From Massilia sp. UBA2604 (GTDB taxonomy: Bacteria; Pseudomonadota; Gammaproteobacteria; Burkholderiales; Burkholderiaceae_D): a DNA stretch of 6,169 nt. Of the stretch, positions 1 through 6,169 are shown in pieces. Position numbers and translations under genes: made by a program. The stretch lies in NCBI GenBank assembly GCA_002339265.1, contig DDKG01000027.1:1-6169 (forward strand), given 5' to 3'. How positions within the stretch are numbered: position 1 is the first letter of the stretch; the number at the start of each line of letters is the position of its first letter. Under the pieces are notes generated by a model. The model saw only the letters and a list, made by a program, of their open reading frames with translations. It had not been told where the DNA came from and did not search any database.

Positions 1-170
1 GATGATGTCGTCCGAACCCGAAGTGACGATCGTCATGCGCGACAAGGTCGCGTCTTCGGTCGGCGCCACGGTCAGGGTCTCGATGTTGTAGCCGCGCGCC
101 GAGAACAGACCGACCACGCGCGACAGCGCGCCGGCTTCGTTCTCCAGGAGTACTGAGATAATGTGGCGCA

Positions 171-171
<1 letters not shown>
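1..171 (-). CDS. ilvH: Acetolactate synthase small (regulatory) subunit, N-terminal part, cut by window edge
   Basis: This is the first 57 codons of the regulatory subunit of acetolactate synthase (AHAS), which binds the catalytic subunit IlvI, raises its activity and gives valine feedback inhibition. The frame is open to the window edge, so the gene is partial. The visible part is an N-terminal ACT domain: it begins [18 protein letters not shown] and continues with a [11 protein letters not shown] segment and a TLSRMTI strand, almost superimposable on E. coli IlvH as I remember it. N11, G14, S17 and N29, positions tied to valine binding or valine-resistant mutants in E. coli IlvH, are all present, so feedback control is probably intact (inference). 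The ATG at 171 overlaps the ilvI stop as TGATG, sharing one base. A GGAGG lies 7 nt upstream, inside the end of ilvI, which suggests translational coupling and stoichiometric synthesis of the two subunits. Confidence 0.96.
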
Positions 172-1898
<1,727 letters not shown>

Positions 1899-1904
1899 GT
1901 ACAT

Positions 1905-1909
1905 TCCTT
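1905..1909 (-). promoter_or_regulatory. Ribosome binding site that fixes the ilvI start
   Basis: AAGGA on the minus strand, followed by six bases (ATGTAC) and then ATG at 1898-1896. Its spacing fits this ATG and not the in-frame TTG at 1913 or ATG at 1904, so it decides the start of IlvI. Confidence 0.75.
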
Positions 1910-2147
1910 TCAAAACCCAATGGGAGATTGATCGGATGCCCGTTCCTAACGATATGCGTCTTTGCGCGACAACCCTCAGGCTTGACTACTTTCTGCGTGC
2001 ACGTCGATGTTTCGGACACCGTAGGGTCCTTACGCACCGGCGCTGGGCGCAACTCGTTGAGCGTGAGTGTTTGTAGCGGTCTTACGCATCTCTCGCGCTT
2101 GTGGCGCGGGTCGGAGCAAACTGCCTACAAATGAAAGCGTGTCACAA

Positions 2148-2176
2148 CCGGACTGGGCCTTGTGTGCCGACTCCGG
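2148..2176 (-). other. Imperfect stem-loop in the ilvI leader
   Basis: Outer arms CCGGA and TCCGG pair perfectly. After a mismatch, one A-T pair and a second mismatch, three further G-C pairs close a 7-nt loop, giving nine pairs with two mismatches. No T run follows on either strand, so it is not an intrinsic terminator as it stands. It may be an element of a structured leader, or chance in GC-rich DNA. Confidence 0.35.
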
Positions 2177-2214
2177 ATGACGTAAAAGCCTTGGGGATGC
2201 AAAGCGTGAGGGAC

Positions 2215-2243
2215 ACCTTACCGCGCCGCACCATTTTGGTCAA
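2215..2243 (-). promoter_or_regulatory. Candidate sigma-70 promoter for ilvIH
   Basis: On the minus strand TTGACC (2243-2238, five of six matches to TTGACA) is followed after exactly 17 bases by TAAGGT (2220-2215, only three of six matches to TATAAT). It lies just downstream of the most AT-rich stretch between the two operons (about 2230-2300). Transcription would start near 2208. The -35 box and spacing are good and the -10 box is weak, so this is a candidate only. I see no better pair between the two operons. Confidence 0.35.
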
Positions 2244-2254
2244 GAAGGAAAGAT

Positions 2255-2296
2255 AAAAAACGTTCGATGACCGATATTGGTGCAACAAATTCGGCC
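2255..2296 (-). terminator. Possible imperfect terminator of the transporter operon
   Basis: On the minus strand, arms GGCCGA (2296-2291) and TCGGTC (2274-2269) pair, one pair being G-U. Inner ATT/AAT and GT/AC pairs can extend the stem. A run of six T lies at 2260-2255. The run starts 8 nt after the stem, further than in a textbook intrinsic terminator, so function is uncertain. It lies 75 to 116 bases beyond the permease stop and just upstream of the proposed ilvIH promoter, the right place for a terminator. Confidence 0.3.
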
Positions 2297-2340
2297 GACG
2301 ATGCAGAAATTGCGCTTTCTTTGCGCTGCCGCTGAGATAG

Positions 2341-2366
2341 GTAGGGTGGACGGCTACGCCGTCCAC
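2341..2366 (+). repeat. REP-like palindrome with a GTAG foot
   Basis: A perfect 9-bp inverted repeat (arms GTGGACGGC and GCCGTCCAC, loop TAC) occupies 2346-2366, preceded by GTAG at 2341-2344 and one G. A GTAG tetranucleotide 5' of a short GC-rich palindrome is the layout of repetitive extragenic palindromes mobilised by REP-associated tyrosine transposases (RAYTs). The GTAGGGTGG...CCACGC form resembles dispersed repeats I recall from Massilia-like and other proteobacterial genomes. It ends four bases from the permease stop codon. No T run follows on either strand, so it is not a standard terminator, although such a stem could protect the 3' end of the operon mRNA. Only one copy lies in the window, so dispersal cannot be shown here. 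Confidence 0.6.
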
Positions 2367-2370
2367 GCGT

Positions 2371-3237
2371 TCAACGCTGCATCCCCCACCGCCTCACAGT
2401 GACACGTTCCAGCGCCTGAAACACGAAGTGCTCAATCGCCAACCCGATGAGAATCACGGTCGCCAACCCCGCAAACACCTTGTCGGTAAACAGCTCGTTA
2501 CGGCTCTGGAAGATATACCACCCCAACCCGCCCTGCCCGGAGGTACTCCCAAACACCAGCTCGGCCGCGATCAAGGTACGCCAGGCAAACGCCCACCCAA
2601 TCTTGAGCCCTGACAGAATCGACGGCAGCGCCGCCGGAATCAGTATCTGCAGCACCATGCGCAATCCACCGAGACCGTAGTTGCGCCCGGCCATGCGCAA
2701 GGTCTCGGGCACCGCGCGAAAGCCCGCGCTTGCATTCAGGGTCAGCGGCCACACCACCGAATGCACCAGCACCATCAGCAGGCTGCCCTTGCCCAGCCCG
2801 AACCACAGCAGCGCCAGCGGCAGCAACGCGATGGCCGGCAGCGGATTGAACATCGAGGTCAGGGTATCGATCAACTCGCGTCCAAACCGGTTCGACACCG
2901 CCAGCCAGGTCAGCAGGAAAGAAACCGCCACGCCCAGCAAAAAACCCTGGCTCAGGATCGCCAGCGACACCGACACATAACCGATCAGCTCGCCGGACAG
3001 CATGCCGTCCACGAAGGCGCGTCCGGTCTGCAGCGCGCCGGGCAGCAGCAGGTCGTTGTCGAACCAGCGCGCGAGCAGCTCCCACACGACGGCCAGCGCC
3101 AGCAGAATGGCAGGCTTCCTCAGCCAGGCGAAGCGGTCGAGCGCGATGGATGCCGCAGCTGACGAAGGCGCGGCCACGGCCGGCCGCAACGACAGCACGT
3201 ATTCAGGACGGATCGGCGGTTCGCGCAAGGTCGTCAT
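2371..3237 (-). CDS. ABC transporter permease, SsuC/TauC type (sulfonate/nitrate/taurine family)
   Basis: This 288-aa inner-membrane subunit would form a homodimeric channel of an importer and dock with the ATPase encoded just upstream. After a cytoplasmic, Ala-rich N-terminus come hydrophobic segments at about 43-57, 88-115, 128-147, 150-170, 205-229 and 256-277, consistent with the usual six-helix binding-protein-dependent permease. The ATPase-contact (EAA-type) loop is at about 178-212, with AGRNYG and then IPAALPSILSGLKIGWAFAWR-like residues, close to the SsuC/TauC consensus. The ATG at 3237 shares one base with the stop of the ATPase gene (TGATG), and GGAGG lies 7 nt upstream, so the start is well supported and translation probably coupled. 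It is the last gene of the operon, and its stop almost touches the REP-like palindrome. The family covers sulfonates, taurine, nitrate, cyanate and pyrimidine precursors, so the substrate is not settled by this gene. Confidence 0.93.
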   Translation of the reverse strand: MTTLREPPIRPEYVLSLRPAVAAPSSAAASIALDRFAWLRKPAILLALAVVWELLARWFDNDLLLPGALQTGRAFVDGMLSGELIGYVSVSLAILSQGFLLGVAVSFLLTWLAVSNRFGRELIDTLTSMFNPLPAIALLPLALLWFGLGKGSLLMVLVHSVVWPLTLNASAGFRAVPETLRMAGRNYGLGGLRMVLQILIPAALPSILSGLKIGWAFAWRTLIAAELVFGSTSGQGGLGWYIFQSRNELFTDKVFAGLATVILIGLAIEHFVFQALERVTVRRWGMQR

Positions 3238-4076
3238 CAGTGCGCCTCCGCCAGCCGGTCTTCATCCTGGCGCACATCCGGCCCGGCACCGCCATCGAAC
3301 AACAGCCCGTGAATCCGCTGGGTCGCCGCCTGGAATTCCTGGCTGCCGGCGCTCTGCAGGCTGAACTGGTGACTATTGAGCTCGGCCCGTACCCGCCCCG
3401 GATGCGGCGACAGCAGCAGAATGCGGTTGCCCACCACCAGGGCTTCCTCGATCGAGTGGGTCACGAACAGCATGGTAAAACCGATCTCGTCCCACAGCGA
3501 TTGAAGCTCTTCCTGCATGCTGCGCCGGGTCAGCGCGTCGAGCGCGGCGAACGGCTCGTCCATCAGCAGCACGGCCGGCTGCATCGCCAGCGCGCGGGCG
3601 ATGGCCACCCGCGCCTTCATGCCGCCCGACAGCGTGTGCGGATAGGCGTCGGCAAAGCGCGCCAGCCCGACCTTGCCCAGCCAGTGACGGGCACGCTGGT
3701 CGGCATCGACGCGCGAGACGCCACCCGCCAGCATCGGGAACATCACGTTCTGCCGCACCGTCTTCCACGGCGGCAGTTGGTCGAATTCCTGGAACACGAC
3801 GATGCGGTCCGGTCCCGGCCCGGTGATCGGCTTGCCGGACAAACTGAGACTGCCGGCGCGCGGTGCGATGAAGCCGCCGATCGCCTTCAGCAGGGTCGAC
3901 TTGCCGCAGCCGGACGGTCCCAGCAGCACGAAGCGGTCGCCCCGGTGCACGTCGAAGCTGACATCGTCCGTGGCGCGCACGGTGCCGCGCTCGCTCGCAT
4001 ACTCGAGCGTGACGTGTTCGGCGCGCAGCAGCGGCTCCGCCGGCACGAGGTTCAGTGGTTTGACAGGTGTAATCAT
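3237..4076 (-). CDS. ABC transporter ATP-binding protein, SsuB/TauB type
   Basis: This 279-aa nucleotide-binding subunit would energise import through the permease encoded next to it. All the hallmarks are present in order: Walker A GPSGCGKST at 53-61, Q-loop glutamine at about 96 in VFQEFDQ, signature LSGGM at 149-153, Walker B VLLMDEP at 169-175, D-loop AALDALT, and switch histidine 207 in FVTHS. The WKTVRQNV segment and LSGGMKARVAIARAL fit the nitrate/sulfonate/taurine subfamily. A tail of about 45 residues follows the ATPase core and is rich in acidic residues near its end. I chose ATG 4076, where GGAG precedes the codon by 6 nt. An open frame extends 26 codons further upstream, but it would overlap the end of the binding-protein gene. 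The gap to that gene is one base (TGACATG) and the stop overlaps the permease start, so the three are surely co-translated. Confidence 0.95.
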   Translation of the reverse strand: MITPVKPLNLVPAEPLLRAEHVTLEYASERGTVRATDDVSFDVHRGDRFVLLGPSGCGKSTLLKAIGGFIAPRAGSLSLSGKPITGPGPDRIVVFQEFDQLPPWKTVRQNVMFPMLAGGVSRVDADQRARHWLGKVGLARFADAYPHTLSGGMKARVAIARALAMQPAVLLMDEPFAALDALTRRSMQEELQSLWDEIGFTMLFVTHSIEEALVVGNRILLLSPHPGRVRAELNSHQFSLQSAGSQEFQAATQRIHGLLFDGGAGPDVRQDEDRLAEAH

Positions 4077-4077
4077 G

Positions 4078-5082
4078 TCAGCTCCCGTTGGCGATGACCG
4101 GATGCTCGAAGAAATAATCCTTCCACGAGGCCGGCTTGTTCCTGATCGCGCCAACCTGGTGCAGGAATTGCGCCAGGCCGAGCGTATTCTGTGGCGCCAC
4201 GCGGAACTGCGTCTTCGGATCCTTGATCACCTTCAGCAGCAGCGCACGGTCGATATTGCCCTTGTTCACACGCAGGTAGGCATCGGCCGCGCCTTCCGGA
4301 TTGGTCGCGATGTACTGGGCTGCCTCGGCCAGCGCATCGAGGAAGGCGCGATACGTCTTCGGATTTTCCTTCACATATTTTTCGGTGGCATACAGCACCG
4401 TCGCCGACGCCGGCCCGCCCAGCACCTGGTAAGAGTCGAGCACGATTTTCGCGTTCGGATTACCTGCCAGTTCCTGCTCCTGGAACGGCGGCCCGCCGAA
4501 GTGGGCATTCAATTCGGTCTTGCCGGCGATCAGCGCCGCAGCCGCGTCCGGATGCGGCACGGTCTGGGTGATCGGGTCGAGTTTCTTGAACTGCGCATTG
4601 CCCCACTGTTTGGCAGCCGCCATCTGCAGGATGCGCGCCTGCACCGATACCGTTACCGCCGGCAAGGCGATGCGGTCCTTCGGCCCGAAGTCGGCAATCG
4701 TCTTGACCGCCGGATTGGTGCTGACCAGGTAATACGGGAAACTGCCCAGCGAAGCGACGCCGCGCACGTTCTGACGGCCCTTGGTGCGGTCCCAGATCGT
4801 CATCAGCGGGCCGACGCCGGCGCCGGCGATATCGATCGAGCCCGACAGCAGCGCATCGTTGATCACAGCGCCGCCGGACAGCTTGACCCAGCCGACGTTG
4901 ACGTCCACGCCCTGCTTCTTGCCATGTTTTTCGATGAGTTTCTGGTCTTGCGCCACGTTCAGCAGCAGGTAGACCACGCCGAACTGCTCGGCGATACGGA
5001 TCGTGCCTTCGGCTTGCGCCAGCGATGGCAGCGTCAGGGCCAGCGCCGTGCTGACGGCGAGGAATTTCTTGTGGAATTTCAT
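4078..5082 (-). CDS. Periplasmic substrate-binding protein of an SsuA/TauA/NitT-like ABC importer
   Basis: This 334-aa exported solute receptor would deliver ligand to the adjacent permease. Residues 1-24 form a classic Sec signal peptide: a basic MKFHKK start, a hydrophobic core and LAQA before the predicted cleavage at Ala24/Glu25. The mature part has the type-II binding-protein layout: IRIAEQFG as first strand, SGGAVINDALLSGSIDIAG in the first lobe, hinge-like stretches near SFPYYLVS, and a late YFFEHPV segment. It resembles the NMT1/SsuA group of aromatic, sulfonate and nitrate binders. It does not closely match E. coli TauA by eye, so I assign no ligand. I chose ATG 5082 because it begins the signal peptide; the longer open frame adds 47 residues overlapping the dioxygenase gene and would bury the signal. 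The SD is weak (GGGA about 5 nt upstream). It lies 17 nt after the dioxygenase stop and 1 nt before the ATPase start. Confidence 0.92.
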   Translation of the reverse strand: MKFHKKFLAVSTALALTLPSLAQAEGTIRIAEQFGVVYLLLNVAQDQKLIEKHGKKQGVDVNVGWVKLSGGAVINDALLSGSIDIAGAGVGPLMTIWDRTKGRQNVRGVASLGSFPYYLVSTNPAVKTIADFGPKDRIALPAVTVSVQARILQMAAAKQWGNAQFKKLDPITQTVPHPDAAAALIAGKTELNAHFGGPPFQEQELAGNPNAKIVLDSYQVLGGPASATVLYATEKYVKENPKTYRAFLDALAEAAQYIATNPEGAADAYLRVNKGNIDRALLLKVIKDPKTQFRVAPQNTLGLAQFLHQVGAIRNKPASWKDYFFEHPVIANGS

Positions 5083-5099
5083 GGGCTTCCCGGGTTGAG

Positions 5100-5975
5100 T
5101 CAGAACGGAACGTCGCCTTCGATGGTCGTGCGGTACAGCTTGCGGCGCAGGTGGTCGGGACAGCCGGCCGCCAGGTGCATCAGGGAACGGTTGTCCCAGA
5201 ACACCATGTCGTGCGGTCGCCACTGATGGCGGTACACGTGCTCGGCGCGCGCGCCGTAGTCGAACAGCGCGTCGAGCAGCTCGCGGCTGCGCTGCTCGGA
5301 AACACCCAGGATGCGGGTCGTGAAATGCTCGCTGACGAACAGGGCCTTGCGGCCGGTCTCGGGATGGGTGCGCACCACCGGATGGGTGACCGGCCTGACT
5401 TCGTCGATCTGGGCCTGGGTGAGCTGCGGGCGGAACGGGTTTTTCTGGCGCAGCTCTTCATATTTCGCCAGATACCAGTGCTCGGCCTGCAAGCCTTCGA
5501 CCTCGCGTTTCAGCTCGTCGGGCAAGGCTTCCCAGGCCGTGTGCTGGTTCGCGAACAAGGTGTCGCCGCCTTCCGCCGGCAACTCTTGCGCATGCAACAT
5601 CGAGCCCAGGCTCGGTGTTTCCTTGTACGACAGGTCGGAATGCCAGAAGTGGCCGGCATCGCCCAGGCCGATCGGCTGGCCGTTCTCGCGGATATTCGAG
5701 ACGACCAGCACCTCGGGATGGCCTGTCAGCTGGAAGTTGCGCAGCACGTGGATCTGCAACTGGCCGAAACGGCGGCTGAACTCCACCTGCTGGGCAGGCG
5801 TGATGTGCTGGTCGCGGAATACCAGCACGTGGTGATCGAGGTGGGCGCGGTGCAGGCGCTGGAAATCTTCCGCTCCGAGCGGGCGCGACAGGTCAAGACC
5901 GATGACCTCGGCGCCCAGCGGGGCACCGGCGATGGCTTGAATGACGAATGCTTGACGGGGAATATCGAGCGGCAT
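5100..5975 (-). CDS. TauD/TfdA-family Fe(II)/2-oxoglutarate-dependent dioxygenase
   Basis: A 291-aa cytosolic dioxygenase related to taurine dioxygenase, which hydroxylates the carbon next to sulfur so that sulfite is released. The Fe(II) facial triad is visible as H112 and D114 in WHSD and H267 in SLMHLA. Eleven residues after H267, R278 matches the 2-oxoglutarate-binding Arg266 of E. coli TauD, and R282 matches Arg270. H76 matches taurine-contacting His70. The THPVVRTHP and ALFVSEHFTTRI blocks are strongly TauD-like. Other pocket positions differ: TauD Tyr73 is R79 and Asn95 is G108. Substrate is therefore unknown; a sulfonate or another anionic compound is plausible. I chose ATG 5975 because the homologous region begins about ten residues later, giving a length near TauD's 283. 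An in-frame ATG at 6056 and GTG at 6101 would add 27 or 42 unrelated residues. No good SD precedes 5975. It is first in the operon, unlike E. coli tauABCD, where it is last. Confidence 0.92.
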   Translation of the reverse strand: MPLDIPRQAFVIQAIAGAPLGAEVIGLDLSRPLGAEDFQRLHRAHLDHHVLVFRDQHITPAQQVEFSRRFGQLQIHVLRNFQLTGHPEVLVVSNIRENGQPIGLGDAGHFWHSDLSYKETPSLGSMLHAQELPAEGGDTLFANQHTAWEALPDELKREVEGLQAEHWYLAKYEELRQKNPFRPQLTQAQIDEVRPVTHPVVRTHPETGRKALFVSEHFTTRILGVSEQRSRELLDALFDYGARAEHVYRHQWRPHDMVFWDNRSLMHLAAGCPDHLRRKLYRTTIEGDVPF

Positions 5976-6054
5976 GATGGCGGAGTCGGTATGGGTGTGT
6001 TGACAGCCTAACCACGCTCCAATAGGCGAACAACGAATGATTTCGCGTATCTTC

Positions 6055-6078
6055 ATGCATTTTTCGAACGTTATGCAT
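6055..6078. promoter_or_regulatory. Palindrome cluster, possible operator
   Basis: Two copies of the self-complementary hexamer ATGCAT (6055-6060 and 6073-6078) lie 18 bases apart. Between them are two more palindromes, TTCGAA (6063-6068) and AACGTT (6067-6072), which overlap. The 18-bp period is a little under two helical turns, and the block sits about 80-100 bp before the dioxygenase start. That would suit a dimeric regulator, but no known consensus was recognised and AT-rich hexamers can arise by chance. Confidence 0.25.
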
Positions 6079-6099
6079 TTGGCATCGCCACCTCCCTCC
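6071..6099 (-). other. Strong Shine-Dalgarno followed by a four-codon ORF
   Basis: On the minus strand GGAGGGAGGT (6099-6090) includes GGAGGT with 5 nt to an ATG at 6085, ideal spacing. The ORF is ATG CCA AAT GCA TAA, ending at 6071. It is the strongest SD-like sequence I see in the window, yet it does not serve a long gene in that frame, while the dioxygenase start about 110 nt downstream lacks an SD. It could be a minimal upstream ORF affecting the operon, a relic, or a chance purine run. Confidence 0.3.
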
Positions 6100-6169
6100 A
6101 CTGTGCGATTACGGTGCAGGTCAGGACGTTTTTTGCTAGGATGCGAAGGTTTTCCCTAAAGCACGAGCA

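Larger units (their letters stand above)
1899..2208 (-). promoter_or_regulatory. Long untranslated leader of ilvIH, candidate cis-regulatory RNA
   Basis: If the promoter proposed at 2215-2243 is used, ilvI has a leader of about 310 nt, far longer than ribosome binding needs. Reading the minus strand it contains an imperfect hairpin at 2148-2176, two similar 15-nt blocks (GCGTAAGACCGCTAC at 2087-2073 and GCGTAAGGACCCTAC at 2035-2021), and short hairpins at about 2064-2049 (GC and CAA arms around CGAG) and 2029-2014 (GGACCC and GGTGTCC arms around TAC, one bulged base). No short ORF rich in Ile, Val or Leu codons is visible, so classical branched-chain attenuation is not supported. A conserved betaproteobacterial RNA called the ilvH motif has been described upstream of acetolactate synthase genes, and this leader is a candidate member. 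I cannot confirm that without a covariance-model search. The 2208 boundary is an estimate. Confidence 0.4.
5976..6169 (-). promoter_or_regulatory. Upstream region of the dioxygenase/transporter operon
   Basis: These 194 bases must hold the operon's promoter unless it lies off the window edge. I find no convincing -35/-10 pair. The best weak option on the minus strand is TTGTTC, 17 bases, TAGGCT at about 6023-5995, with three matches in each box. The region has a strong SD with a four-codon ORF and a palindrome cluster (listed separately). The frame of the dioxygenase stays open upstream to 6101. No regulator gene is visible, so control by a sulfur-starvation activator of the CysB/Cbl/SsuR type is a family expectation only. 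Confidence 0.35.

Noticed and set aside
2030..2089. 19-codon minus-strand ORF (ATG 2089 to TAA 2030) as an ilv leader peptide
   Set aside because: It starts in one copy and stops in the other copy of the GCGTAAG repeat, which is curious, but it contains one Val and no Ile or Leu, and has only a weak GAGAG upstream. It does not fit an amino-acid-sensing attenuator.
2142..2366. 74-codon minus-strand frame between permease and ilvI
   Set aside because: It starts inside the REP-like palindrome and runs through the promoter candidate. It has no homology I recognise and no SD. An internal start gives a 28-residue peptide with a few hydrophobic residues, but it is not Ile/Val/Leu-rich and would begin upstream of the proposed transcription start.
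2346..2366. Perfect palindrome as an intrinsic terminator
   Set aside because: The stem is strong, but neither side is followed by a T run. The GTAG foot fits a REP-like element better.
3150..6011. Several plus-strand open frames (3150-4097, 3802-5226, 5151-6011) opposite the transporter and dioxygenase genes
   Set aside because: They overlap well-supported minus-strand genes along their whole length and have the low-complexity Arg/Gln/His composition of antisense frames.
5893..6078. 61-codon minus-strand frame overlapping the dioxygenase start
   Set aside because: Out of frame with the clear dioxygenase gene, Arg/His/Ser-rich, and its ATG is too far from the strong SD. Best explained as a shadow frame.
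6132..6160. Plus-strand promoter TTGCTA-17 bases-CTAAAG near the right edge for a divergent gene
   Set aside because: Only four and two consensus matches, and no plus-strand gene is visible in the window to support it.

Overview
This window looks like chromosomal DNA of a GC-rich betaproteobacterium, most likely Burkholderiales and perhaps Oxalobacteraceae (a Massilia/Janthinobacterium type). That placement rests on the overall character of the acetolactate synthase and on a REP-like palindrome, and it is an inference from memory, not a search result. Every gene I can support lies on the minus strand, so the window reads biologically from right to left.

The right end (6169 to 5976) is the upstream region of an organosulfur-type operon. 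It holds two ATGCAT palindromes with nested palindromes between them. It also has a very strong Shine-Dalgarno sequence that leads only to a four-codon ORF. From 5975 to 2371 comes a tight four-gene operon: a TauD/TfdA-family Fe(II)/2-oxoglutarate dioxygenase, a secreted substrate-binding protein, an ABC ATPase and an ABC permease. Junctions are a 17-nt gap, a 1-nt gap and a 1-nt overlap. The three transport proteins form a complete SsuABC/TauABC-type importer. The dioxygenase probably acts on the imported compound, by analogy with oxygenolytic release of sulfite from taurine or alkylsulfonates, but the exact substrate cannot be read from the sequence.

The 472-nt stretch from 2370 to 1899 has no convincing gene. 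It begins with a REP-like palindrome touching the permease stop codon, followed by an imperfect terminator-like hairpin and a candidate promoter. After that comes a roughly 300-nt leader with imperfect repeats and several small hairpins. This leader precedes ilvI (acetolactate synthase catalytic subunit, 1898 to 171). ilvI overlaps ilvH (regulatory subunit) by one base, and ilvH runs off the left edge. Together they make the first enzyme of valine/isoleucine/leucine synthesis; ilvC would be expected next, outside the window.

I see no rRNA, tRNA, CRISPR array, insertion sequence or phage gene. Most of the window is ordinary metabolism and transport. The points worth a second look are the ilvI leader, the region upstream of the dioxygenase, the dioxygenase's altered substrate pocket and the REP-like element.
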